From Bog-473 sp963781955 (GTDB taxonomy: Bacteria > Actinomycetota > Acidimicrobiia > Acidimicrobiales > RAAP-2), in the NCBI GenBank assembly GCA_963781955.1, contig CAWAHU010000002.1, positions 310,001-374,000 of the forward strand: a stretch of DNA of 64,000 nt. The letters run 5' to 3'. The notes under the pieces were generated by a model. That model saw only the letters and a list, made by a program, of their open reading frames with translations, did no database searches and was not told the origin of the DNA. The translations under genes were made by a program, and so were the position numbers. Each line of letters opens with the position of its first letter. Positions within the stretch are counted from its first letter, which is position 1. Shown here one piece after another: positions 8,267-16,907 of the stretch.

Positions 8267-9478
8267 CTACCGAGCCTTCCTCGCCCGCTTGGAGCGTGAT
8301 CGCGGGTGCTGCTTGGGTGGCGGGGTCGCCTCGTCTGCCCCCTCGGCCGCCTTCCCGTTCCCCGTCTGACCCTTGCCCTGCTTGCCCGATGCTGGCTTAC
8401 CACCGTTGGAGCCTGAGGGGCCCTTCGCCGGGGGCAGGGTCGCCTGAGCTCCCGACGTCCCGTCCGTCGCCGACGAGCGCTTGGCGGGCTTCGGGGGCGG
8501 TAGGGCCTTGTCGGGTTTGTCCGCCTTGTCCGCCTTGTCCGCCTTGTCCTTGGCCGATCCGATCTCGCGCTCCGCCACCACGGGTGTGACCATGCCGGTG
8601 CGGAACATCACCTCCTGCGTGCCGATGCGCATGGCCGATGAAACCACCATGTAAAGCGTTGCTCCAGCCGGCACCCGAAGGTAAATGACGCCAAAGATAA
8701 TAGGGAAAAACTTCTGCATCGTTTGCATCTGCGGATTCGCCGACGCAGCCTGCGGATTACGGCTGTTCATCTGTTTCATTTGGAAGTACTGCAGGAACAT
8801 CGCAGCCGCAATGAGCACGAGGTAGGGGATGACCAATAAGGCCTGGCCGGTAGACCCATGAATAGGAAGATGGGTGATGGCATCAGTGGTGTGACTCTGG
8901 AACGGGAGAGAGGAAAGGTCCATCCCGAACCACCAATTCATTTGGCCATTACTGATGACCAAATCGTGATGCATTTGAGAATTAGTTGGGATATATTTAG
9001 GCGATCCACATACCGATTGATGGCATGTCGTATAGACGCCGGCCGCGTTGTAGTACTTCTGACCGTGGGAGACCGTGGCCGAGAGGCCGCGGATCAACGT
9101 GTAGAGCACGATCAGGAACGGCATTTGCAGGAGGCTCGGGAGGCATGCTCCGAACGGGCTGGTCCCGTTCTCCTTGTAGAGCCGCATCATCTCGGCGTTG
9201 AGCTGCTCGCGGTTCTCGGCGCCCTTGTACTTGGCCTGCAACTTCTTCATCTCGGGCTGGAGACGCTGCATGGCGATCATCGACTTGGTGCTCTTCACCG
9301 TCACGGGGGTGAGGGCGAGCATGATGAGCACCGTCAGTCCGGTGATGGCGAAGCCGTAGTTGGGCCAGACGGCGTACAGACCGGCCATGATCCAGCCGAA
9401 CAGCTCGAAGAGCGGATGGAAGATCTTGCCGATGAGCTGGAACAACGAGTTCGTAGCGAGCAGCGGCTGACTCAGCAC
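8267..9478 (-). CDS. yidC: Membrane protein insertase YidC/Oxa1
   Basis: Inserts membrane proteins alone or with SecYEG. The 403-residue protein has no large periplasmic domain and is of the Oxa1-like actinobacterial type: a first helix near residues 28-55, the conserved SPFGACLPSLLQMPFLIVLY region, further helices, then a lysine-rich tail typical of ribosome binding. The tail has ADK repeats encoded by a 9-bp tandem repeat. GTG start at 9478, overlapping the yidD stop. The middle of the gene (about 8630-9050) is clearly less GC-rich than its neighbours and encodes an unusual loop with Cys, His and Asn. Confidence 0.93.
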   Translation of the reverse strand: MLSQPLLATNSLFQLIGKIFHPLFELFGWIMAGLYAVWPNYGFAITGLTVLIMLALTPVTVKSTKSMIAMQRLQPEMKKLQAKYKGAENREQLNAEMMRLYKENGTSPFGACLPSLLQMPFLIVLYTLIRGLSATVSHGQKYYNAAGVYTTCHQSVCGSPKYIPTNSQMHHDLVISNGQMNWWFGMDLSSLPFQSHTTDAITHLPIHGSTGQALLVIPYLVLIAAAMFLQYFQMKQMNSRNPQAASANPQMQTMQKFFPIIFGVIYLRVPAGATLYMVVSSAMRIGTQEVMFRTGMVTPVVAEREIGSAKDKADKADKADKPDKALPPPKPAKRSSATDGTSGAQATLPPAKGPSGSNGGKPASGKQGKGQTGNGKAAEGADEATPPPKQHPRSRSKRARKAR

Positions 9479-9756
9479 GGGCGGCCTCCCTCATGGCCGT
9501 GAGAGGGCAGGGGCACCAGGTCCACCCCGTGCGGGCCGAACGGGCGGCACCGCAGGAGCCGGCGAGCGGTCAACGAGAGCCCGCGCCAGAAGCCGTGCAC
9601 CGTGAAGGACTCGACGGCGTAGTTGGAGCAACTGGGGTAGAACCGGCAGGGCGACACCCGGCCCGACGCCGCCCCCTGGTAGGCGCGGATCAGGGAGATG
9701 GCGGCCCGGGCCGGTCGACCGGGCGTTCTTTCCTCCCTTGTGACCTGCGAAATCAC
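9472..9756 (-). CDS. yidD: Membrane protein insertion efficiency factor YidD
   Basis: A 94-residue protein with the family signature IRAYQGAASGRVSPCRFYPSC followed by SNYAVESFTVHGFWRG and RLLRCRPFGPHGVD. YidD aids YidC-dependent insertion. The start is GTG at 9756, which overlaps the rnpA stop as GTGA, and the stop overlaps the yidC start, so rnpA-yidD-yidC are translationally coupled. A longer frame upstream is a shadow of rnpA. Confidence 0.93.
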   Translation of the reverse strand: MISQVTREERTPGRPARAAISLIRAYQGAASGRVSPCRFYPSCSNYAVESFTVHGFWRGLSLTARRLLRCRPFGPHGVDLVPLPSHGHEGGRPC

Positions 9757-10112
9757 AACTCGCCTCCCGCGCGTGCGGCCCGGTGCAACGCCGTGGCGAC
9801 GTCGGCACGGAAGCGGGCTGTCGGAAGGGTCGTCGCTGCGGGGTCGACCCGAACCAGGAACCGACCCCTCGGGAGCCCTGGCGCCTCGGCGTGGGCCACG
9901 GCCCGGGCTCGGCGACGCAACGAGTTCCGGGTCACCGTGCTGCCGCACGGCCGCCCGATGGCGTAGCCCACCTGGGGGAACACACCCGGGTCGTCATCCG
10001 CCACGGCGGTGAAGGCGGCCCGGACGGGACCGCTCGCCCCGCGCGCCCGGGAGCGTTGCAGCTCGGCGAACGCCGCGCGGCTGGTAATGCGACCGACCCT
10101 CCGAGCAGGCAC
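9753..10112 (-). CDS. rnpA: Ribonuclease P protein component
   Basis: Protein subunit of RNase P, which matures tRNA 5' ends together with the M1 RNA encoded elsewhere. The 119-residue protein has the expected GYAIGRPCGSTVTRNSLRRR, in which the RNxxxRR block contacts RNA. GTG start at 10112, seven bases after the rpmH stop; the pair is cotranscribed in most bacteria. Confidence 0.94.
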   Translation of the reverse strand: MPARRVGRITSRAAFAELQRSRARGASGPVRAAFTAVADDDPGVFPQVGYAIGRPCGSTVTRNSLRRRARAVAHAEAPGLPRGRFLVRVDPAATTLPTARFRADVATALHRAARAGGEL

Positions 10113-10119
10113 TCTGCCC

Positions 10120-10254
10120 TCAGACGGTGAGGCGGTGGCGCCCCTTGAGCCGCCGTGACTTCAAGATGGCCCGGCCCGCCCGCGTGGACATGCGCTTGCG
10201 GAACCCGTGCGTGCGGGCCCGCTTCCGAGAGTTGGGTTGGTAAGTGCGCTTCAC
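10120..10254 (-). CDS. rpmH: 50S ribosomal protein L34
   Basis: A 44-residue, very basic protein starting MKRTYQPNSRKRARTHGFR and ending RLKGRHRLTV, which is L34 over its whole length. GTG start at 10254, TGA at 10120-10122. It is the first gene of the minus-strand rpmH-rnpA-yidD-yidC-jag-rsmG series and faces dnaA across a 242-base gap (10255-10496) that must hold both promoters; I see no DnaA box or clear hairpin there. Confidence 0.96.
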   Translation of the reverse strand: MKRTYQPNSRKRARTHGFRKRMSTRAGRAILKSRRLKGRHRLTV

Positions 10255-10496
10255 GTCAATTCAGCCTTTCGCGACGTCCGAGCGGCATCGGGAGCCGATA
10301 CGTCGCAGCGTCGTGCCCCGGCTTCTGCTCGAGACGGGCCGGCGGCGGCGGGTCCTCCCATGTTAGGCGCGATTCACGGACCGCCTCTAGTCGCACCGGG
10401 CGCCACGGTGTACGTTCATCCGATTCCCCCCTCGTGAGGGCGGTCCCGAGCCTCCTCGCCGGGCACCGGGGGGAGCAGAAGGGCATCGCAGAGACA

Positions 10497-11933
10497 GTGA
10501 CACAGGCTGGGACACACGCAGGCGATCTCTGGACCAAGTGCAGCGGGTCCCTGCGCGACCAGGTTTCGGAGAGCACCTGGCAGATCTGGCTCTCGGGGAT
10601 CGAACCCGTCGACTTCGCCGACGGCGTGTTCGTCCTCGCCGTGCCCAACGGCCTCATCCGCGAGCGAGTCGAGTCCCGCTACCTCCCCATGATCGAGGAC
10701 ACCCTGGCCAACGAGGTCGGCACACCCGTACGGGGCCGGCTCGAGGTCAAGGAGGCCGGCCCGGGAGCCGACGCCGACCAGGCCGAGCCCGACGCACCCG
10801 CGGCCGGCGCCGAGCACAACGGCGTCGCACCCAGGACGGACCGGGACCTCGCGGTCCCGGCCACGCCGTCCCGGGGCGGCCGGGCCACGGCCGAAGGCCC
10901 GGCCGTCCAGCTCGATCCCAAGTTCATCTTCGAGACGTTCGTCGCCGCATCCTCGAACCGCCTGGCCCATGCCGCCGCCCAGGCGGTGGCGGAAACGCCC
11001 GGCCGCTCGTACAACCCACTGTTCATCTACGGCGACTCCGGCCTGGGCAAGACACATCTACTCCATGCCATCGGGAACTACGTGACCGAGAACTACCCCC
11101 GGCGCAAGGTCCTCTACGTGACCACGGAGACCTTCATGAACGACTTCGTGGACTCACTCCGCACGTCGACCACGCTGGCCTTCAAACGCCGCTATCGCGA
11201 TTGCGACGTCCTGCTCATCGACGACGTCCAGTTCATGGAGCGCAAAGAGGGGCTCCAAGAGGAGTTCTTCCACACCTACAACGACCTCAAGGGCGCCTCC
11301 AAGCAGATCGTGCTCACCTCGGACCGCCCGCCCAAGTCGATCGAGACCCTCGAGGACCGCCTGCGTAGCCGCTTCCTCTCCGGGCTCATCACCGAGATCG
11401 ACCCGCCCGACCTCGAGACGCGGCTGGCCATCCTCCGCTCGAAGTCACTCAGTGAGCGTCAGGACGTCCCCGACGACGTGCTCGAGTTCATCGCCTCCCA
11501 CGTGAAGGACAACATCCGTGAGCTCGAGGGTGCCCTGACCAGGATTTGCGCCTTCGCGAAGCTGAACAACCAGCCGATCTCACTCGCGCAGGCCGAACAG
11601 GTGCTCTCCGACCTGGTCCTCGCCGGCGAGCCGCGCCGGATCTCCCCGCAGATCATCCTCGAGACCGTCTCGGCCAGCTACGGCTTCACGATCGAGGCCC
11701 TCATCGGGCCCAGCCGCACCCGGCCCCTCGTCACCGCCCGCCAGGTCGCGATGTACCTCACCCGCGAGCTCACGGACTACAGCTATCCGGCCATCGGTAG
11801 GGCCTTCGGGAAGCGGGACCACACCACCGTCATCCATGCCGTCGACAAGATCGCGGGCCAGATGCAGGAGCGCCGGCAGATCTACGAGCAGGTCACCGAA
11901 CTCATTCAGAAGATCCGTGCCGGCTCGGCCTGA
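10497..11933 (+). CDS. dnaA: Chromosomal replication initiator DnaA
   Basis: A 478-residue AAA+ initiator. Domain I begins LWTKCSGSLRDQVSESTWQ near residue 11; domain II is Ala/Pro-rich; domain III has Walker A GDSGLGKTH near residue 179 and Walker B DVLLIDDVQF; domain IV ends with the DNA-binding signature GRAFGKRDHTTVIHA. It binds DnaA boxes, opens oriC and loads DnaB. I chose GTG at 10497 because it gives the family's N-terminus; a GTG 63 bases upstream in frame (10434) is possible. It is divergent from rpmH and followed by the candidate origin. Confidence 0.96.
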   Translation: MTQAGTHAGDLWTKCSGSLRDQVSESTWQIWLSGIEPVDFADGVFVLAVPNGLIRERVESRYLPMIEDTLANEVGTPVRGRLEVKEAGPGADADQAEPDAPAAGAEHNGVAPRTDRDLAVPATPSRGGRATAEGPAVQLDPKFIFETFVAASSNRLAHAAAQAVAETPGRSYNPLFIYGDSGLGKTHLLHAIGNYVTENYPRRKVLYVTTETFMNDFVDSLRTSTTLAFKRRYRDCDVLLIDDVQFMERKEGLQEEFFHTYNDLKGASKQIVLTSDRPPKSIETLEDRLRSRFLSGLITEIDPPDLETRLAILRSKSLSERQDVPDDVLEFIASHVKDNIRELEGALTRICAFAKLNNQPISLAQAEQVLSDLVLAGEPRRISPQIILETVSASYGFTIEALIGPSRTRPLVTARQVAMYLTRELTDYSYPAIGRAFGKRDHTTVIHAVDKIAGQMQERRQIYEQVTELIQKIRAGSA

Positions 11934-12230
11934 GTCCCCCTCACGACACCACGACGCTCTCCGCCCTGTGGTCCGCCGCGGGCACAGGCTGTGGACATCC
12001 CCTCGTCACCCTGGGGAACACCCCCGTCCGCGTCCCCAGACCCGCGCCGACGACCCCGCACGCCCGCCGGTGGCCGCGCCCGGCCCACACCCCCATGGGG
12101 AATGCCACCCGTCTCCTGAGCAGGCACGGCACCATGTCCTCCACAATCCACAGGCCTTACTACCTTTACCCCTCATGTACTCCCTCCCCGCCCCATCGAA
12201 GGCTGGGACTTCTCGAAAGGACGGCCGTCG
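11934..12230. other. oriC: Candidate chromosomal origin oriC (dnaA-dnaN intergenic)
   Basis: The 297-base gap between dnaA and dnaN is the usual actinobacterial oriC location. The best DnaA boxes I find are TGTGGACAT at 11990-11998 (8 of 9 to the reverse complement of TTGTCCACA) and two poorer overlapping ones near 12137-12152, ending TCCTCCACA and CAATCCACA (7 of 9 each). The segment from about 12153 to 12176 is pyrimidine-rich and the least GC-rich part of the gap. Streptomyces and Mycobacterium origins have more boxes, so this is a sparse origin or its boxes diverge from the consensus. Confidence 0.65.
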
Positions 12231-13349
12231 GTGAAGTTCAGATCCGAGCGCGACGCTCTCGTCGACATGCTGGCAACGGCGGGGCGCGCCGTCGGCGGCC
12301 GTGGTGGGTCGTCGCCTGTGCTTCAGGGACTGCTGCTCACCTGCACGGGGAATTCCCTGTGCGTCACCGGCACCGATCTCGACCTGACCATTGTGGTGAG
12401 TGACGAGGTGATCGGCATCGACGATGGGAGTTGTGTGATCCCGGCCCGTCTCTCGACGGACATCGTGCGCCGGCTCGAGCCTGGGGCGGTGACCTTCGCG
12501 GACGACGGAGATCACATCACGATCACCGCGGCACGTTCGACCTTCAAGCTGCAGACGTTCCCCGTGGTCGAGTTCCCACCGGTGGCCAAGACGAGCGAGC
12601 CGGTGGCACAGCTCTCCGAGCACACGCTGGGCGAGGCGGTGCGACAGGTTGTCCGGGCCGCCTCGCACGACGACGGGCGGCCCCTGCTGACCGGCGTCCT
12701 GGTGTCACGCGTCGACGGCACGCTGCGCATGGTGGCGACGGACTCCTACCGGATGGCCATGCGCGACCTGCCAGGCGCCAGTGGGCTCCCGGGGGAGGAG
12801 GACCTCCTCGTCCCCGCCCGGGCACTCTCCGAGCTGCAGCGGCTGGTGGGCGCCGACGGCGCGGACGGCGAGGACGCCGGCAGCGTCGGAGTGGCCGCGA
12901 ATGCCAGTGAAATCACGTTCTGGAAGGGCAAGGTGCAGATCAGCACCCGGCTGCTCGAGGGCCGGTACCCCGACTACAAGCAGCTGATCCCCGAGGGGTA
13001 TCCCAACCGCTTGCACCTGGGCAAAGAGAGCTTCGTGGCCGCGCTCCGCCGCGTGCAGCTGCTGGTGCGGGACAACACGACGCCGGTGCGACTGTCGATG
13101 CGCCAGGGCGGGGTCGACCTGAGCGTACAGAGCCAGGACGTCGGTGACGCCACCGAGACCGTCGACGGGGATTACACCGGCGAGGACCTGGTGATCGCCT
13201 TCAACCCCTCCTACCTCATCGACGGTGTGGAGGCGGTGAGCGGCGACGAAGTGATCGTCGAGACCGCCGACGGGTCACGGGCGGCAACGGTCCGTGGCGC
13301 GGAGGACGATGTGTTCCGGTACCTGCTCATGCCGGTCCGGGTGTCCTGA
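12231..13349 (+). CDS. dnaN: DNA polymerase III beta subunit (sliding clamp)
   Basis: A 372-residue clamp that tethers the replicative polymerase to DNA. The N-terminus MKFRSERDALVDMLATAGRAV and the C-terminal YLLMPVRVS are typical, and length matches the family. GTG start at 12231 with a GAAAGGA ribosome-binding site. It is the first gene after oriC and leads recF by 16 bases. Confidence 0.96.
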   Translation: MKFRSERDALVDMLATAGRAVGGRGGSSPVLQGLLLTCTGNSLCVTGTDLDLTIVVSDEVIGIDDGSCVIPARLSTDIVRRLEPGAVTFADDGDHITITAARSTFKLQTFPVVEFPPVAKTSEPVAQLSEHTLGEAVRQVVRAASHDDGRPLLTGVLVSRVDGTLRMVATDSYRMAMRDLPGASGLPGEEDLLVPARALSELQRLVGADGADGEDAGSVGVAANASEITFWKGKVQISTRLLEGRYPDYKQLIPEGYPNRLHLGKESFVAALRRVQLLVRDNTTPVRLSMRQGGVDLSVQSQDVGDATETVDGDYTGEDLVIAFNPSYLIDGVEAVSGDEVIVETADGSRAATVRGAEDDVFRYLLMPVRVS

Positions 13350-13365
13350 GAGCCACTGCGGCGCG

Positions 13366-14454
13366 GTGAGCGTCCGCCACCTCGAGCTGGCCGACTTTCG
13401 GATCTTCGCGCGAGCCGCCTTCGATCCCGAACCTGACGGGACGACGGTGATCACGGGGCCGAATGGGACGGGCAAGACGAGCGTGCTCGAGGCTCTGGCC
13501 TACCTGGGCACGCGCCGGTCCTTCCGCGGCGCGCCGCCCGAGGCCATGGTGCGGACCGGTGCAACCGGTGCCATCGTGCGCGCCGAGATCGACCGAACGG
13601 ACAGCCCGGTCCTCGTCGAGGCCGAGATCAACCTGGTGGGGAAGAGCCGCTCGCGGGTCAACCGCAAGGCGGTGGGCGGCCGCAAGGAGCTGGCAGCGGC
13701 CGCACCCTGCACAGTCTTCTCACCCGATGACCTGGCCATCGTCGGCGGCGGGCCCAAGGGCCGGCGCGACCTGCTCGACGACGCCCTGGCGCTGCTGGAC
13801 CCCGAGGGGGCACGGGCGGCCGACGACACCGAGCGGATCCTGCGCCAGCGCGGCGCGCTGCTCCGTCAGGCCGCGGGGCGTGGCACCGAAGACGTGACGG
13901 CCAGCCTGGACGTGTGGGACCAGCGCCTGGCCGACGCGGGCAAGGTCCTGATCGAAGCCCGCGCCCGGCTGGTCGCGGAGCTCGGGGACCTGGTCGGGCC
14001 GGCCTACGCCCGGCTGGCCGGCGCCCCGAGTGAAGTGGGGGGCTCGACCGTGCGCCTCGAGTACGTCCCGAGCTGGTCAGGGGATCTCCACGAGGCCCTG
14101 ACCGCGGTCCGCCGCGACGACATGCGGCGGGGCGTGAACACGGTCGGCCCCCATCGCGACGACCTGCTCCTGCAGCTCGAGGGCCGCGAGGCCCGCACCC
14201 ATGCCTCGCAGGGCGAACAGCGATGCGTGGCCCTGGCCCTACGCCTGGCCGTGCACCGGCTGGTGTGTGCCCGAACCGACCTGGTCCCCACCCTGTTGCT
14301 CGATGACGTGTTCTCCGAGCTCGACCCGGTGCGCAGTCGGGCCCTGGTGGCCGAGCTGCCCGACGGCCAGTCCATCTTGACGACGGCGGCACCGCTGCCC
14401 GAGGGCATCGCGGTGGCCCGTACGGTGGACATGGCCACCCTGGGGGCGTCGTGA
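13366..14454 (+). CDS. recF: DNA replication and repair protein RecF
   Basis: An SMC-like ATPase that loads RecA at gaps through RecOR. The 362-residue protein has Walker A GPNGTGKTS, the ABC signature HASQGEQRCVALALRLA and Walker B LLLDDVFSELD. GTG start at 13366, 16 bases after dnaN, giving MSVRHLELADFRIFARA; the longer upstream frame is a shadow of dnaN. Its stop overlaps the next gene as GTGA. Confidence 0.95.
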   Translation: MSVRHLELADFRIFARAAFDPEPDGTTVITGPNGTGKTSVLEALAYLGTRRSFRGAPPEAMVRTGATGAIVRAEIDRTDSPVLVEAEINLVGKSRSRVNRKAVGGRKELAAAAPCTVFSPDDLAIVGGGPKGRRDLLDDALALLDPEGARAADDTERILRQRGALLRQAAGRGTEDVTASLDVWDQRLADAGKVLIEARARLVAELGDLVGPAYARLAGAPSEVGGSTVRLEYVPSWSGDLHEALTAVRRDDMRRGVNTVGPHRDDLLLQLEGREARTHASQGEQRCVALALRLAVHRLVCARTDLVPTLLLDDVFSELDPVRSRALVAELPDGQSILTTAAPLPEGIAVARTVDMATLGAS

Positions 14455-14762
14455 GGGGCACCGGGAAGGGCGGGCCCCGCCCGGTGAGGTCGTCGCTACC
14501 ACGGCTGCTGGGCCGGCTCGGAGCCCCGCCGACCCTGGCCACGCTCGAGGCCGTCTTCACCCGCTGGGACGACGTGGTCGGGGCCGATCTCAGCGCGCAC
14601 GTGCGGCCGGTGCGGATCGACGGGCATGCCCTCGTGGTGGTGGTGGACCACCCCAGCTGGGCCACCCGCGCCCGCATGGCGTCCGGCCGGATCCTGGGCG
14701 CCATCAACGAGGCGGCGGACAGCTCCCTCGACCGCCTCGAGGTGGTAGTGGAGCGCACCTGA
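14451..14762 (+). CDS. DUF721 family protein (DciA-like/RecF-associated)
   Basis: A 103-residue protein with the DUF721 pattern: VFTRWDDVVGADLSAHVRPV followed by LVVVVDHPSWATRARM. It corresponds to the gene between recF and gyrB in Mycobacterium (Rv0004) and Streptomyces. DUF721 proteins include DciA, a loader or operator of the replicative helicase DnaB; that role is a reasonable inference. The GTG start overlaps the recF stop (GTGA). Confidence 0.88.
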   Translation: MRGTGKGGPRPVRSSLPRLLGRLGAPPTLATLEAVFTRWDDVVGADLSAHVRPVRIDGHALVVVVDHPSWATRARMASGRILGAINEAADSSLDRLEVVVERT

Positions 14763-14916
14763 GCGGCGGCCGGCGGGGTCCCGGACCGACCGTTCTTGAG
14801 CGCCGAATAGGCCCGTCGGTCGGGTAGAATGGTGCGTTCGCATCGAAAGGCCGGATGAGCTCATTTCGGGGATTCGATCCGTACCGCGAAAACCGTTGTC
14901 TGGAAAGGGCGCGCCT

Positions 14917-16881
14917 GTGGCAGTGAAGGTGGATGAGACGCTGAAGGGGACCGATGCGTCCTACGGCGAGGCCGACATCACCATCCTCGAGGGGCTCGAG
15001 GCGGTGCGCAAGCGTCCGGGCATGTACATCGGCTCCACCGGGCCGACCGGGCTCCACCACCTGATCTGGGAAGTCGTCGACAACTCGGTCGACGAGGCCA
15101 TGGCGGGGCGCTGCACCCGCATCGACGTGACCCTGTTGGCCGACGGCGGCTGCCGGGTCAGCGACGACGGGGCCGGGATCCCGGTCGGGCCGCACCCCAA
15201 GCACCCCAAGGTCTCGACCGCCGAGATCGTGCTGACCACGCTCCACGCCGGCGGCAAGTTCGGCGGCAAGGGCTACCAGGTCTCCGGCGGACTGCACGGT
15301 GTGGGGGTCTCGGTGGTGAACGCCCTCTCCAGCAGGGTGATCCTCGAGGTGGATCGCGAGGGCACGCACTGGGAGGCCGAGTTCGAGAAGGGCGGCAAGC
15401 TCAAGCGCAAGATCACGGACAGCGGGCCGGCGCCCAAGGACCGGAGCACCGGCGAGCCCCGGACGGGCACGACCGTGACCTTCTGGCCCGACGGCTCCAT
15501 CTTCGAGGAGACCGAGTTCCGGGCGCAAACGGTGGTCGAGCGCATGCAGATCATGGCCTTCTTGAACAAGGGCCTCGAGATCCGCTTCACCGACGAACGC
15601 ACCGACCCGGTCGCCAAGACCACGTTCAAGTACAACGGCGGCATCGTCGACTTCGTGAAGCATCTCAACGCCTCGAAGGAGGCCTTGTTCCGCAAGGTGG
15701 CCTCCTACGAGCAGTCAGAGGACGACCAAGAGGTCGAGATCGCACTGCAGTGGAACACGGGCTACCACGAGTCGCTGCACTCCTTCGCCAACGGCATCTC
15801 CACCAGTGAGGGGGGGATGCACGTCGAGGGCTTCTCCAAGGCCCTGACCAACGTCGTGAACCGCTACGCCCGGGGCCGCAACCTGCTCAAGGACAAGGAG
15901 GACAACCTCAAAGGCGAGGACATCCGCGAGGGCCTGACGGCGATCATCTCGGTCCGTCTGCGCGACCCGCAGTTCGAGGGCCAGACGAAGGCCAAGCTGG
16001 GCAACACCTCCATACGTTCACTGACCGAGCGGACGACGAACCAGAAGCTGACCGAGTGGCTCGAGGAGAACCCGCGGGAGGCGAGCCAGGTCGTCCAGAA
16101 GTCGCTCCAGGCGGCGCGAGCGCGCATGGCGGCCCAGGGTGCCCGCGACCTGACGCGGCGCAAGTCGGCGCTCGACGGGGCCGGGCTCCCCGGGAAGCTC
16201 GCCGACTGCTCGTCGCGCAACCCGCGCGAGTCCGAGCTCTTCATCGTGGAGGGCAATTCGGCGGGGGGCTCGGCCAAGGACGCCCGCAACCCGGTGACGC
16301 AGGCCATCCTCCCCATCCGGGGAAAGATCCTGAATGTCGAGCGGGCCCGCATCGACAAGATGCTCAAGAATGCCGAGATCCAGGCGCTGATCTCGGCCAT
16401 CGGGGCCGGCCTGGCCGAGGAGTTCGACGTGGAGAAGATCCGCTACCACAAGGTGATCCTCCTGGCCGACGCCGACGTCGACGGAAGCCACATCCGGACG
16501 CTGCTGCTCACGTTCTTCTTCCGGCAGATGAAGCCACTGGTCGAGGGCGGGTACGTCTACGTGGCCCAGCCGCCGCTCTACTCGACGCTGGTCGGCAAGG
16601 AGAAGGTGTACCTCAAGGACGACGTGGCCAAAGAGGCCTTCCTGGTCCAGCACCCGGACCACAAGCACGAGTTCAACCGGCTGAAGGGCCTCGGGGAGAT
16701 GGACTTCGCCGAGCTGCGCGACACCACCATGGACCCCGCCCAGCGCTCCCTCCTACGCGTCAACGTGGAGCAGGCGGCGCTGGCCGACGAAGTGTGCTCG
16801 ATCCTCATGGGTGATGACGTGGAGCTGCGCCGGCACTTCATCCAGACCAACGCCAAGGACGTCCGGTTCCTCGACATCTGA
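14917..16881 (+). CDS. gyrB: DNA gyrase subunit B
   Basis: ATPase subunit of gyrase, which introduces negative supercoils. The 654-residue protein has the GHKL ATPase (VVDNSVDEAMAG, GGLHGVGVSVVNAL), the TOPRIM domain (ILLADADVDGSHI) and the usual C-terminus RRHFIQTNAKDVRFLDI. The TOPRIM start reads EGNSAGGSA instead of the common EGDSAGGSA; this position is Asp426 in E. coli. I placed the start at GTG 14917, with GGAAAGG eight bases upstream, rather than TTG 14896. A TAGAAT at 14825-14830 could be a -10 box. Confidence 0.95.
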   Translation: MAVKVDETLKGTDASYGEADITILEGLEAVRKRPGMYIGSTGPTGLHHLIWEVVDNSVDEAMAGRCTRIDVTLLADGGCRVSDDGAGIPVGPHPKHPKVSTAEIVLTTLHAGGKFGGKGYQVSGGLHGVGVSVVNALSSRVILEVDREGTHWEAEFEKGGKLKRKITDSGPAPKDRSTGEPRTGTTVTFWPDGSIFEETEFRAQTVVERMQIMAFLNKGLEIRFTDERTDPVAKTTFKYNGGIVDFVKHLNASKEALFRKVASYEQSEDDQEVEIALQWNTGYHESLHSFANGISTSEGGMHVEGFSKALTNVVNRYARGRNLLKDKEDNLKGEDIREGLTAIISVRLRDPQFEGQTKAKLGNTSIRSLTERTTNQKLTEWLEENPREASQVVQKSLQAARARMAAQGARDLTRRKSALDGAGLPGKLADCSSRNPRESELFIVEGNSAGGSAKDARNPVTQAILPIRGKILNVERARIDKMLKNAEIQALISAIGAGLAEEFDVEKIRYHKVILLADADVDGSHIRTLLLTFFFRQMKPLVEGGYVYVAQPPLYSTLVGKEKVYLKDDVAKEAFLVQHPDHKHEFNRLKGLGEMDFAELRDTTMDPAQRSLLRVNVEQAALADEVCSILMGDDVELRRHFIQTNAKDVRFLDI

Positions 16882-16907
16882 GCGAACGGACCAGGGAGTA
16901 GCGAGAG

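Noticed and set aside
12131..12160. Complete DnaA box cluster in oriC
   Set aside because: The boxes here match only 7 of 9 bases and overlap each other, so they may be chance.
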